Position numbers and translations under genes: made by a program | Shown here: piece after piece, positions 51,037-60,186 of the stretch | How the letters are laid out: every line of letters starts with the position of its first letter | Numbering within the stretch: position 1 is the stretch's first letter | Notes under the pieces: model-generated | Seen by the model: only the letters and a program-made list of their open reading frames with translations | Databases searched by the model: none | What the model was told of the DNA's origin: nothing | Assembly: GCA_945901025.1 (NCBI GenBank) | Contig: CAMDJW010000012.1 | Span: 1-64,000, forward strand | Reading direction: 5' to 3' | Source of the DNA: Spirosoma fluviale | Lineage (GTDB): Bacteria; Bacteroidota; Bacteroidia; Cytophagales; Spirosomataceae | Length of the DNA: 64,000 bases

Positions 51037-52846
51037 AAGGCAACGAAATGATGAATGTACTTCCAGCACCTAAGGTACTTTCTACTTTAACTTTTCCTCC
51101 ATGCGCATCCACAATCTTTTTGACATAGCTAAGTCCTAAACCAAAACCCTTGACGTTATGAATATTCCCCGTAGGCACTCGATAAAAAGGCTCAAAAATA
51201 GATTCAAGAACACTTCTCTCCATTCCAATTCCTTGATCTTTTATTTTGATCACAAACTGACCTTCATGGGATTCTGTTTGAATTTCCACATGCAATTGGC
51301 TCGAACTATACTTGATCGCATTGTCCAATAAATTATGAATCACATTGGAAACATGTACCTCGTCTACTAATAGAAAAGAAGGACTCGCGTCCAAATTCAA
51401 ATTTAAAGTTCCTTGATTTGTATGGATGATAGGATTGATATTATCAGCTACATGCTGAATTAAGCTATGAATATCAACTTCTTTTTTCTTTAAAATAATT
51501 TCCTCTTTTTCCATTTGAGCTGTCTGTAAAACGCGCTCTACTTGATTTCCTAATCGAATATTTTCTTCTTTTATGATCCCTAAATAACGCAGAATCGTTT
51601 CATTTTTAGCAATAGCACTTTCCTCTTGAATTAATTGGGTCGCCAGAGAGATCGTAGAAATAGGCGTTTTGAACTCATGTGTCATGTTATTGATAAAATC
51701 ATTCTTCACCTCTGCTAATTTCTTCTGCTTTAAAATGGTATTAACAGCGATGTAAAAACAACCGATCATGATCATTAATAACAAGGCTGAACCTAAAAAA
51801 CTAAAGCCCATCGTCTGCCAAATAAACTCCTGCTGTCCTGGGAAATAAACCTGTAACAACTGGTTTGAATTTTTCAAATCATTGGGAAAAAGCGGAGTAA
51901 AAAAGGTAGCCGATTGAATTTCTGGATTTTTCAAAATAGGTGAAGAGGCATACACATATTGACTCTTTTTTTGATTCGAGCCTATTCCGAAAACGTATTT
52001 TAAATCAATATTTTTACCTTTCAACTCACGGGCCAATAAACTATCGATGTACTTAGGAGCTACTCGCTGCTCAATAGGTCGTTCTTTAAAAAGGAAATCA
52101 GCAAAAACCTCTTTAGCCATTTCTGTTTTCTGGAGGACTTTTTGCAATGCCCGTTTTTCATCCTCGACTTTTTTTGAAGCAATTTTATTTTGTTTTTTTA
52201 GATCTGAAAAAGTTTTTTCAGTGGCTATTTTATTTTCTAATTGCCTTCTATTTAATCGATTTAACAGTCTATTCTTATTCAGTCGATTAAATTCATTCAA
52301 TGATTTGGGTCTTGGGCCACCAAATATTTCATTTAATTGTTGCTCCTCTCTTAACCTTCGATTAAGTTCATTTTGTCCCCCATTGACCTGATATTCTTCC
52401 GTTATTTCGGCAATTTGACCATTAGGTAATACAAAAGACTTCCGCACATAGACGATATCGTTAGGGATTTCCAATTGGAATTGCCTTTGTAATTCACGAT
52501 TTAACAAATGATCTGGAGAAAAATTGTCCGCTAACTGTTCAGAATTTGATGCCTCTACACGGTCTTTGGGGGGGAATTTTGCTTTCCTCTTAGCTTTCAA
52601 CTCTAAAGCCATAGAAGCCAATTTATCTTGTTGGCCTTGTAAATCCCTTTGCTTTTGAGCCAAAATAATTAATTCCTGCTTTTCCAGTTTACGAACCACT
52701 TGTTCTAAAGAACCACGAACATCTGAAGAAAATTGTTCCTTCTTAGTTTCCATCATAAAGCCTAACCAATAAGCCTGAAAGGCCACTAAGCCAAGCAAGG
52801 CAAAGGACATAAGACTTATTATCAAGGTGATTTTCTTCTTTGTCAT
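51026..52846 (-). CDS. Membrane sensor histidine kinase
   Basis: A 606-residue kinase. Helix 1 is at about residues 7-29, and helix 2 at about 345-367 (LGSALLLMIMIGCFYIAVNTIL). The large periplasmic part is rich in charged coiled-coil stretches (NEFNRLNKNRLLNRLNRRQLENK). The phosphoacceptor is H390 in MTHEFKTPISTISLATQL. The N-box is NVIHNLLDNAIKYS, then DQGIGMERS and GFGLGLSYVKKIVDAHGG. The ligand is unknown. It forms an operon with the response regulator and is divergent from a small secreted protein that may be its target. Confidence 0.94.
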   Translation of the reverse strand: MTKKKITLIISLMSFALLGLVAFQAYWLGFMMETKKEQFSSDVRGSLEQVVRKLEKQELIILAQKQRDLQGQQDKLASMALELKAKRKAKFPPKDRVEASNSEQLADNFSPDHLLNRELQRQFQLEIPNDIVYVRKSFVLPNGQIAEITEEYQVNGGQNELNRRLREEQQLNEIFGGPRPKSLNEFNRLNKNRLLNRLNRRQLENKIATEKTFSDLKKQNKIASKKVEDEKRALQKVLQKTEMAKEVFADFLFKERPIEQRVAPKYIDSLLARELKGKNIDLKYVFGIGSNQKKSQYVYASSPILKNPEIQSATFFTPLFPNDLKNSNQLLQVYFPGQQEFIWQTMGFSFLGSALLLMIMIGCFYIAVNTILKQKKLAEVKNDFINNMTHEFKTPISTISLATQLIQEESAIAKNETILRYLGIIKEENIRLGNQVERVLQTAQMEKEEIILKKKEVDIHSLIQHVADNINPIIHTNQGTLNLNLDASPSFLLVDEVHVSNVIHNLLDNAIKYSSSQLHVEIQTESHEGQFVIKIKDQGIGMERSVLESIFEPFYRVPTGNIHNVKGFGLGLSYVKKIVDAHGGKVKVESTLGAGSTFIISLPYGS

Positions 52847-52862
52847 GGTTTTTACGAGTTTA

Positions 52863-52870
52863 CAAATTTA
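52863..52870 (-). promoter_or_regulatory. Candidate -7 element for the kinase-regulator operon
   Basis: The minus strand reads TAAATTTG, a match to TAnnTTTG 17 bases upstream of the kinase ATG at 52846. The -33 element is not evident, as often for activator-dependent promoters. Confidence 0.4.
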
Positions 52871-52891
52871 AAACTTTAATGATATGAAAAA

Positions 52892-52926
52892 TAAGTTGGG
52901 CCCCAACTTAACATTTCTTAACATTT
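52892..52926. promoter_or_regulatory. Palindrome and tandem 10-bp repeat, candidate response-regulator site
   Basis: TAAGTTGGGCCCCAACTTA at 52892-52910 is a perfect palindrome of 9-base arms. Overlapping its right edge, CTTAACATTT occurs twice in tandem (52907-52916, 52917-52926). A direct repeat of one helical turn is the usual binding geometry of OmpR-family regulators. It lies between the divergent kinase operon and the secreted protein gene, 20 bases upstream of the latter's -7 element. Confidence 0.55.
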
Positions 52927-52945
52927 TTGAATTAAAAGGATTTCG

Positions 52946-52953
52946 TATGTTTG
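52946..52953 (+). promoter_or_regulatory. -7 element for the small secreted protein gene
   Basis: TATGTTTG matches TAnnTTTG. A TTTG at 52926-52929 is 16 bases upstream, slightly short of ideal. It lies 24 bases before the ATG at 52977, which rules out an earlier start in the same frame at 52884. Confidence 0.55.
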
Positions 52954-52976
52954 CGGCACAACAAAAACAAAAATGT

Positions 52977-53825
52977 ATGAAAAACGTATTGTTAACCTCA
53001 CTCATAACTTTGCTAGGCATCAGTTCCTTTGCCCAGGAATCTAAAAAAGAAGCAACTATCAAAATTGTCGTTATTGATAATGGCAAAGAAAAAGTCATTG
53101 AAAGAAAATATTCCGACATCAAAAAGGCAGATGCTGAGATTAAAAAATTATCAGATTCATTAGATTTAAAAATATCCACTAGCGGAGGTAAAAATAAAAT
53201 TGTTCGCATAGAGGTCAATAAAGACGATCGACGAGGTAATGAACCCCAAATGATGATGCGAGAGGGAAAAGAGTTAAATATCATTACGGAAGATTTTAAG
53301 GGTGATTTAGGACCCGGTGGTCCTGGAGCAGGAAGAATGATCATCCGAAGAATGAACAAAGGTGGAAATCCTGCGGATGTGTTAATTTTTAGAGATAATG
53401 ATTCCATCAATTCAAACATGGGCCCAAGAAGAAATTTTGACATGCAAGGTCATCCGCCGATCTGGAAATTCATGAAAGACAGAAAAAGAATGAGAGGTGG
53501 GATGGCTTTTGGAAGAATGGAAGGTAGAAACAAAATGAAATCTGAGAATCAAAAAAATGGCTCAAAAACAATTAAAGGTTTAATTTCCTACCCAAACAAA
53601 CCCTTCAATGGAAAATTAAATGTTCGCTTTAAGGCACCTGAAAAGGGAAATGTAACTATTTCGGTGACTGATGTGAATGGAAAAGAAATTGCCTCTGAAC
53701 AAATTAAGGACTTTTCAGGTTTATACCTCGGACAGATCGATGTGAAGAAATCCGGTGCAGGTGTATATTTTGTCCGAGTAACTCAATCTAACGATGGGGC
53801 AGTACGTAGAGTTCAAGTAGATTAA
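52977..53825 (+). CDS. Secreted Met/Gly/Arg-rich protein with type IX sorting-like domain
   Basis: A 282-residue protein. The ATG at 52977 opens a signal peptide (MKNVLLTSLITLLGISSFAQ) and agrees with the promoter. Residues 25-80 contain KIVVIDNGKEKVIERKYSDIKKADAEIKK. The middle (about 90-190) is rich in Met, Gly and Arg (RMIIRRMNKGG, MKDRKRMRGGMAFGRMEGR). The last 80 residues (ISYPNKPFNGKLNVRFKAP to GVYFVRVTQSNDGAVRRVQV) resemble a type A sorting domain. No enzyme motif is seen. It is divergent from the two-component system and may be its regulated output. Confidence 0.78.
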   Translation: MKNVLLTSLITLLGISSFAQESKKEATIKIVVIDNGKEKVIERKYSDIKKADAEIKKLSDSLDLKISTSGGKNKIVRIEVNKDDRRGNEPQMMMREGKELNIITEDFKGDLGPGGPGAGRMIIRRMNKGGNPADVLIFRDNDSINSNMGPRRNFDMQGHPPIWKFMKDRKRMRGGMAFGRMEGRNKMKSENQKNGSKTIKGLISYPNKPFNGKLNVRFKAPEKGNVTISVTDVNGKEIASEQIKDFSGLYLGQIDVKKSGAGVYFVRVTQSNDGAVRRVQVD

Positions 53826-53854
53826 TATTCAATTCGCCTAAGGTTTGAAAATTA

Positions 53855-53886
53855 AAACGTCGGAAGGAAAATTCCGACGTTTTTTT
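53855..53886 (+). terminator. Intrinsic terminator after the secreted protein gene
   Basis: AACGTCGGAA, loop GGAAAA, TTCCGACGTT, then a T-run. It also abuts the end of the convergent flavoprotein gene. Confidence 0.9.
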
Positions 53887-56800
53887 ATTTAATAGGTACC
53901 CATAAAATCGCGTCGGCAGGAACTAATCCATTAGCACCTTTGGAATATAAAATGGCCTCCGCCCTATTTTTAGTTTTAAAATCAAAATCGCCAAGGGAAA
54001 TCCATTCCCCTTTTAAAGTACTTTTAGATCCTTCCAATTTAATTTGGACCGCCAATTTTTTTGAACCTTGCTTGATGTCCCAATTAAAAATAGTGCTATT
54101 ATTCTCCAAGTTTGGCAAGTAAAAATACAGGGTATACTTTCCACTCAACGGATCCGGCGATTTGAAAACGACTTTCGAATCCTCATTATTTGTTGGGTTC
54201 GTTAATAGCAAAGAAGATCCATAACATCCTTTTTTATTAACCTCCTTGGTCCAATTTCCACTTTTAGCCACTTGGGCCATTTGCGCATCATCGACTAAAA
54301 TTTCCGGTTTACTTCCGTCCAACAAGGGATTTTGATTTAAAATTTGTTGGATATCACTAACCTTAACTTCTTGAACAGCCCCCGCATTTTTAATGGCTTG
54401 AACAGCGGCAACAGCGGCCGTTTGACCTAATACCATAAATACCGGCTCCATCCGAATGGAACCATAGGCAATGTGACTGGCGGATAAACAAACGGGGACA
54501 ATCAAATTAGTACATTCAGCACGTTTAGGAACTAAAGCGCCGTATCCGATGGGGTAAGGACCAAATCCACCTGCCTGCACATCTCCCTCATTTTTGACCA
54601 TATCGACCCCGTTAATTTTGACAACAAGGCGTTGGCAATTATGAGAATCCATGGTGTAAGCTGCCATACCTATCGGATTCTTGGCAATCGTTCTTCCCTC
54701 ACAATGTGCCTGAGTCATGACTTCTTCGCCAATCATTCGTCTGGCTTCGCGGACATACATTTGGGGCGACCAATTTCCATTATTTATGTATTCGTCTTTG
54801 GGGTAGCCGTAGGTCAACATCTCCTTTCTTAAATGGATAGGGACCCTTGGATCATGCTCTAAAAAATACAGAAACGATTGATTATATAGTTGATGCTTCA
54901 AAAAAATCTGCCTCCGCCTATCTGGAGAAGCTTCGGCAAAATCATCACTCTCCCCAATCATATCAGTGGAAAAAGGCCCTGAATTGTTAATATCTGTTTT
55001 GCGGTGAGGCATCGGCTGCAAATGCATTAATAACCAATTTAATTCATGCGGCTTTTTCACTTCAATATACCTTAATAAAAGCTCAAACTGAGTTGAATCA
55101 TACCCCAAAGGTCTAGTAATGGGAATTTGATTTTCTACACTATCGGTCAAACAGATTCGGAAATTATAGGCTTGTGTATGTGAATCACCTGAACCTTTAG
55201 CCGCTAAAGGCTGAGGGCTAATGCCCCAAAGCAAGCCACTCGATGGATTCCCTTTCAATCGGTATGGATCCACAAAATCAGGAAATTGGTGTTTATCTAG
55301 CGAATGAACTCCATTCCAAGTCTCTCCATAGGTTTGATTAGATTCGCGGCCCACGGTATAACTAACGCCAGCCATCGCCATCAAATCCCCTTCATACGTG
55401 CAATCGATGAATTGTTTTCCGCGAACTATTTTGATACCTGAAGGAGTCTGAATTTCCAAGGTGCTGATGACTGTCCCTCTTTTGACCACTTTCTTCAAAA
55501 CAGATTGATACCAAATATTTAATTTAACCGCTTTGACATAATCTTCAAAAACAGACCGAGCCACACTAGGCTCAAAGGTCCATTTTTCAAAAGACCCATA
55601 TCTTTTTCCAATTCGACGGTAATAGTCTCTAGCCAAACCCGTTACGGCAAATTTATTTCCAATATCAGTAAAGCCTAAACCGCCAGAAGTTAGGCCTCCT
55701 AGGTGATTGGAGGGTTCAATGATTAACGCATTTTTTCCCAACTTTTTAGCTGAATAACCCGCAATGACCCCAGCTGATGTCCCGCCATAAATAATGACAT
55801 CATAGTCAATAATGGGGGCCGACTGGGCAAAAAGAGAAGAAAAAGAAGTAAGAACTAGCAACAAACCAAGAAGGCCTTTTTTACTTTCAGAAATGGCATG
55901 TTTAACTGCGCGGGCCGTTAAGGCCATAAACGTTAGGGATGGATTTTGATTGCCGACGGTCGTCATACAGGCGCCATCCGTCACAAAAACATTTTTACAA
56001 GCGTGCATTTGATTGTATTTATTTAACATGGAGGTTTGGGGATCCTTGCCCATTCTGACGCCCCCCATTTCATGAATATCTAGGCCCGGATTTTGATGCG
56101 TATCCCAGGTAGAAATATTTTTTCCACCTGAAATATCTAACATCTCTCTGGCTTGTTGGTGAAAATCTGTAAACATTTTAACATCATTTTCCGTGTATCC
56201 GATGGAAGTAACTAATTGAGGAATGCCCCAAGCGTCTTTTTTTAAAGGATCTAATTTGACATGATTTTCAAATATCGGTACGGTCTCCCCTTGCATCATC
56301 ATAAAAATATGCCAAGGTCCCGGCTTCGTAACTTTTTCTTTATAATCTTCTCCAAAACTTAATCCAGATTGATCCCGATTCCAGCCGCCTCTAGCCGCTG
56401 AAAATGCAACCATATATCCCCCTAAAAAATCAGTATCTCGTTGGTGTAAGTTCCTGAAAGTTGGCATAAATGCAGATGTAGGCCTCCTGCCTTTATAATA
56501 CGAATCTTCAAAACCCTCAAAATCAGCCCCCGCATTTCCACGGTAATTATGAAAGGCAATGTAATGACCTAATACCCCGGAATCATTTCCAAGACCATTT
56601 GGGAACCGATTGGATTTTGAATTCAGTAAAATCAAATTCGTATTCAAAGTAGCTGCGTTGACAAAAATAATTTTGGCAAAATACTCGCTTACTTCATTCG
56701 TTTGCGTATCGATCACTCGGACGCCAATCGCCTTTTGTTTTTTCTCATCATACAACATGGATTCTACGGTGGAAAAAGGGTTTAACGTTAGATTACCCGT

Positions 56801-57562
56801 TTTAGCTGCCGATGGTAGCGTGGAGGAATTAGAACTAAAATAGGCGCCATAAGGACAACCTCTATAACATAAATTTCGCGCTTGGCATTGGCCCCTTCCC
56901 TGCTCAGTGTGCTGAGGTTCAGGTGAAGTTAGATGCGCGCAACGTCCAATAATGACATGGCGATTCCCTTTATAAAATTCTTTCACACGGGATTGCACAT
57001 GTTTTTCGACACAATTTAGTTCCCAAGGTTTCAAAAAATGACCATCGGGCAAGCTAGAAATCCCATCTTTGTTACCACTGATACCCACAAACTTTTCGAC
57101 TTTAGTATAAAAAGGAGCGAGTTCTTGATAGGAAATGGGCCATTCAACAGCGTAGCCATCTCGCTTAGGTGCGTCAAATTCATATTGACTCCATCGCTGT
57201 GTTTGACGAGCCCAAATTAAAGATTTGCCACCTACTTGGTAACCACGTATCCAATCAAAAGGCTTTTCCTGAACGTATGGATGCTTCTCGTCTTTAACAA
57301 AAAAATGCTCTGTCCCCGCATCGTAGGCATAACATTTACTAACGATGGGATTTGCTTCTCGTTTAGGAATCTTATTTCCATGGGTAAATTCCCAAGGATC
57401 TTTCATGGCCGTTGGGTAATCCTCCACATGCTTCACATCACGCCCTCGCTCCAGCACTAATGTTTTTAGCCCCGCTTCACAGAGTTCCTTGGCAGCCCAA
57501 CCGCCAGAAATCCCTGAACCAATGACAATCGCATCAAATTTATTTTTTAGCACAAACTCCAT
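53885..57562 (-). CDS. Fused GMC oxidoreductase and exported-type FAD-dependent oxidoreductase
   Basis: One uninterrupted frame of 1225 residues holding two flavoproteins. Residues 1-560 are a GMC oxidoreductase: FAD motif VIGSGISGGWAAKEL near 12, GYQVGGKSLIWA near 107, and the C-terminal HEMGGVRMG and NQNPSLTFMALTARAVKHAI. Residues about 561-579 (KKGLLGLLLVLTSFSSLFAQ) look like a complete signal peptide. Residues 580-1225 are a FAD_oxidored protein: DYDVIIYGGTSAGVIAGYSAKKLG, NHLGGLTSGGLG, FIDCTYEGDLMAMAGVSYTVGRES, then a golvesin/xanthan-lyase-like beta domain at the C-terminus. Either a real membrane-tethered fusion or two genes joined by loss of a stop. The substrate is unknown, likely a carbohydrate. 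Confidence 0.85.
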   Translation of the reverse strand: MEFVLKNKFDAIVIGSGISGGWAAKELCEAGLKTLVLERGRDVKHVEDYPTAMKDPWEFTHGNKIPKREANPIVSKCYAYDAGTEHFFVKDEKHPYVQEKPFDWIRGYQVGGKSLIWARQTQRWSQYEFDAPKRDGYAVEWPISYQELAPFYTKVEKFVGISGNKDGISSLPDGHFLKPWELNCVEKHVQSRVKEFYKGNRHVIIGRCAHLTSPEPQHTEQGRGQCQARNLCYRGCPYGAYFSSNSSTLPSAAKTGNLTLNPFSTVESMLYDEKKQKAIGVRVIDTQTNEVSEYFAKIIFVNAATLNTNLILLNSKSNRFPNGLGNDSGVLGHYIAFHNYRGNAGADFEGFEDSYYKGRRPTSAFMPTFRNLHQRDTDFLGGYMVAFSAARGGWNRDQSGLSFGEDYKEKVTKPGPWHIFMMMQGETVPIFENHVKLDPLKKDAWGIPQLVTSIGYTENDVKMFTDFHQQAREMLDISGGKNISTWDTHQNPGLDIHEMGGVRMGKDPQTSMLNKYNQMHACKNVFVTDGACMTTVGNQNPSLTFMALTARAVKHAISESKKGLLGLLLVLTSFSSLFAQSAPIIDYDVIIYGGTSAGVIAGYSAKKLGKNALIIEPSNHLGGLTSGGLGFTDIGNKFAVTGLARDYYRRIGKRYGSFEKWTFEPSVARSVFEDYVKAVKLNIWYQSVLKKVVKRGTVISTLEIQTPSGIKIVRGKQFIDCTYEGDLMAMAGVSYTVGRESNQTYGETWNGVHSLDKHQFPDFVDPYRLKGNPSSGLLWGISPQPLAAKGSGDSHTQAYNFRICLTDSVENQIPITRPLGYDSTQFELLLRYIEVKKPHELNWLLMHLQPMPHRKTDINNSGPFSTDMIGESDDFAEASPDRRRQIFLKHQLYNQSFLYFLEHDPRVPIHLRKEMLTYGYPKDEYINNGNWSPQMYVREARRMIGEEVMTQAHCEGRTIAKNPIGMAAYTMDSHNCQRLVVKINGVDMVKNEGDVQAGGFGPYPIGYGALVPKRAECTNLIVPVCLSASHIAYGSIRMEPVFMVLGQTAAVAAVQAIKNAGAVQEVKVSDIQQILNQNPLLDGSKPEILVDDAQMAQVAKSGNWTKEVNKKGCYGSSLLLTNPTNNEDSKVVFKSPDPLSGKYTLYFYLPNLENNSTIFNWDIKQGSKKLAVQIKLEGSKSTLKGEWISLGDFDFKTKNRAEAILYSKGANGLVPADAILWVPIK

Positions 57563-57664
57563 ATTTTTTCCAAATAACTAGGATTTTTTTCAAAAATCAA
57601 ACCCCTAAAAATGATTTTGAATCCATATTTTTTCCCAAATTGCAAACCAACAAACTGATGATAA

Positions 57665-58363
57665 ATGAAACATTTTGCCGTACTTATTTTTTTATTCTTG
57701 GGGCTAATAGGTAAAATTTTTGCCGCGTCAGATACCCTTCAAGTTTTACAAACAGGTGATTTTAAAGTCAACGGAAAGGGATCAAATGCCGCCTGGGGAA
57801 AAACTCCCTGGATACGATTACAAAATTTATCATCCGAAATCGCTCCCTATTCAAGCCAATTCAAGATTTTATATTCGGCAAATGGAATCTACGTCCTCAT
57901 GGAAGGTGATGACAATAAGATTACGACTCAGTATAAAAAGGACTTTGATGATTTATATAAGGGCGATGTTTTCGAAGTGTTTTTTCACCCAAATCCAAAA
58001 GAACCTTTATACTTTGAATATGAGATTAATGCGTTAAATAAAGAGCTTGTTTTACTTGTGCCTAATTTCAACAAAAAGTTTTTTGGTTGGATTCCTTGGC
58101 ATTATGATGGGGACAAAAAAGTTCAAAAAGCGGTTTCCATAACACAGGAAAAAGGCAAAATGAAAAAATGGTCGGCTGAAATGTTTTTCCCTTATACTTT
58201 ATTCAATCCCTTGGAAAATACACCTCCTCAACAAAATTCGTATTGGCGAGCTAATTTTTATCGCTTAGATTACGACCACAAAAAAATGGCGAAATCAGCA
58301 TGGATGCCTGTTAAAGGAACCTTCCATGAATTTGAAAAATTTGGCTATTTGAAATTTAATTAA
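57665..58363 (+). CDS. Exported CBM9-like (carbohydrate-binding) protein
   Basis: A 232-residue protein with signal peptide ([20 protein letters not shown]). The rest is a CBM9-like beta sandwich: [63 protein letters not shown] and a Trp-rich end ([17 protein letters not shown]). Such domains bind sugars or occur in heme-binding periplasmic proteins. It is divergent from the double flavoprotein, hinting at related use. Its end overlaps ruvB by 4 bases on the opposite strand. Confidence 0.82.
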   Translation: MKHFAVLIFLFLGLIGKIFAASDTLQVLQTGDFKVNGKGSNAAWGKTPWIRLQNLSSEIAPYSSQFKILYSANGIYVLMEGDDNKITTQYKKDFDDLYKGDVFEVFFHPNPKEPLYFEYEINALNKELVLLVPNFNKKFFGWIPWHYDGDKKVQKAVSITQEKGKMKKWSAEMFFPYTLFNPLENTPPQQNSYWRANFYRLDYDHKKMAKSAWMPVKGTFHEFEKFGYLKFN

Positions 58364-59385
58364 AACAGTGAGCCCGTTTGTGCTTTAGGTTCTATGCCAA
58401 CATGCCTATACGCTTTTTCAGTGGCTTCTCTTCCACGTGAGGTCCTTTTCAAGAAACCTTCTTGAATTAAAAATGGCTCATAGACTTCCTCAATCGTTTC
58501 AGCTTCTTCGCCACAAGCAGTGGCAATCGTGGTTAAACCCACAGGACCTCCTTTGAATTTTTCGATAATCGTCATTAAGATCCGATTATCCATTTCATCT
58601 AGGCCATTTTGATCTACATCCAAGGCATTCAGCGCTATTTGGGCAATCTCGACGTCAATAATCCCAGATCCCTTCACTTGGGCAAAGTCTCTAGTACGAC
58701 GCAATAAATTATTGGCGATACGAGGTGTACCCCGACTCCTTCGGGCTATTTCAAAAGCTCCCGATTCGTCAATGGGCATTTTTAAAATAGATGCGGAACG
58801 CTTGACAATTTTCGTCAATAACGCGGCATCATAATATTCCAGTCGGGCATTAATTCCAAAACGAGCACGCAAAGGGGAAGTCAATAAACCTGCCCGAGTA
58901 GTCGCGCCAATCAAGGTAAATGGGTTTAAACCTATTTGAATACTTCGGGCGTTTGGACCGGAGTCCAACATAATATCAATTTTGTAATCCTCCATCGCAG
59001 AATATAAGTATTCCTCTACAATGGGATTTAGCCGATGTATTTCGTCAATAAATAAGACGTCAAAAGGTTGCAAATTGGTCAGCAATCCTGCCAAATCTGA
59101 CGGTTTATCTAACACAGGGCCCGATGAAATTCGCAAGGTTGAGCCTAGCTCATTCGCAATAATATGTGAAAGAGTCGTCTTGCCTAAACCTGGAGGCCCA
59201 TGCAATAAAACATGATCTAAAGCCTCTTCGCGGCCTTTGGCAGCACCTACAAAGATCTTTAAATTGTCAATAATTTTTCCTTGACCAGAAAAATCAAGAA
59301 AGCTTAAAGGACGTAAGGCCTTATCAAATTCCTTTTCTTGAGGATTTAATGATTCTGATTCACCTGTTAAATAATCTTCGCGCAT
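58360..59385 (-). CDS. ruvB: Holliday junction branch migration helicase RuvB
   Basis: A 341-residue AAA+ motor that drives branch migration with RuvA. Opens with [22 protein letters not shown]. Walker A is [19 protein letters not shown] near 62, Walker [11 protein letters not shown] near 112, sensor [18 protein letters not shown] near 158, Arg finger region [13 protein letters not shown] near 215, and a winged-helix end [17 protein letters not shown]. Length and order are standard. No ruvA or ruvC nearby. Confidence 0.97.
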   Translation of the reverse strand: MREDYLTGESESLNPQEKEFDKALRPLSFLDFSGQGKIIDNLKIFVGAAKGREEALDHVLLHGPPGLGKTTLSHIIANELGSTLRISSGPVLDKPSDLAGLLTNLQPFDVLFIDEIHRLNPIVEEYLYSAMEDYKIDIMLDSGPNARSIQIGLNPFTLIGATTRAGLLTSPLRARFGINARLEYYDAALLTKIVKRSASILKMPIDESGAFEIARRSRGTPRIANNLLRRTRDFAQVKGSGIIDVEIAQIALNALDVDQNGLDEMDNRILMTIIEKFKGGPVGLTTIATACGEEAETIEEVYEPFLIQEGFLKRTSRGREATEKAYRHVGIEPKAQTGSLF

Positions 59386-59413
59386 CTATTTGACAATAAT
59401 TCAAATTTGAAAT

Positions 59414-59421
59414 CAAAGATA
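59414..59421 (-). promoter_or_regulatory. Candidate -7 element for ruvB
   Basis: The minus strand reads TATCTTTG, matching TAnnTTTG, 29 bases upstream of the ruvB ATG. Confidence 0.45.
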
Positions 59422-59444
59422 ATTTTTTTATTGCGAAGATTTCA

Positions 59445-59452
59445 TAGTTTTG
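59445..59452 (+). promoter_or_regulatory. Candidate -7 element for glpFK
   Basis: TAGTTTTG matches TAnnTTTG and lies 27 bases before the glpF ATG. No TTG at ideal distance is present, so an activator may be needed. Confidence 0.45.
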
Positions 59453-59478
59453 GAAAACCAAAATAAAAACCTAAAACT

Positions 59479-60180
59479 ATGTCATCTATTTTTATTGGCG
59501 AACTCGCCGGTACAGCTACGTTATTATATCTTGGAAATGGTGTAGTCACAAATATGCTTTTGAAAAATACAAAAGGAAATGGAACCGGATTATTAGCCAT
59601 TGCCGCATGCTGGGCATTTGCGGTGACCATAGGAATTTTCGTTTCTACTTATTTTGGTTCATCTGGAGCTCATTTAAATCCCATAGTAACTATTGCCGGC
59701 TGCATTAAGTCGGGTGATTGGGCATTATTTCCAACGTATATCGGAGCTCAGTTAATCGGCGCCATGTTGGGCCAACTATTAGTATGGTTACACTATAAAC
59801 CTCATTATGACGCGACGGATGATGCAGTAGCCATTAGAGCTTCATTTTGCACAGATCCTGCCATCAAAAATACACCGTTCAATTTTATTTCAGAGGCTTT
59901 TGCCTCAGCCTTAGCTATCGTAGCTTTAGGTACTTTTTCAAGCATTGAACACGGCCTTGGACCCTTTTTAGTCGGGATTTTAGTTTGGGCGATCGGATTA
60001 GGATTGGGCGGAACGACAGGTTATGCCATTAACCCTGCCCGTGATTTAGGTCCTCGAATCATGCATGCTATTTTACCCATCAAAAACAAAGGAACTTCTG
60101 ATTGGGGATATGCTTGGATTCCAGTGATAGGGCCGGCTGTTGGTGCTGCCATTGGAGCATTTATATTGACGCTTAATTAA
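59479..60180 (+). CDS. glpF: MIP family glycerol facilitator
   Basis: A 233-residue channel with six membrane helices and two half-helices. The second signature is NPARDLGPR near 180; Asp after NPAR is the mark of glycerol facilitators rather than water channels. The first signature reads GAHLNPIVT, with Ile in place of the usual Ala of NPA, an uncommon change. It is followed after 6 bases by glpK, so uptake and phosphorylation of glycerol are encoded together. Confidence 0.92.
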   Translation: MSSIFIGELAGTATLLYLGNGVVTNMLLKNTKGNGTGLLAIAACWAFAVTIGIFVSTYFGSSGAHLNPIVTIAGCIKSGDWALFPTYIGAQLIGAMLGQLLVWLHYKPHYDATDDAVAIRASFCTDPAIKNTPFNFISEAFASALAIVALGTFSSIEHGLGPFLVGILVWAIGLGLGGTTGYAINPARDLGPRIMHAILPIKNKGTSDWGYAWIPVIGPAVGAAIGAFILTLN

Positions 60181-60186
60181 CAAAAT

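Noticed and set aside
52868-53443. Antisense open frame of 191 codons opposite the secreted protein
   Set aside because: It crosses the promoter region and the sense gene has a signal peptide, sorting domain and terminator.
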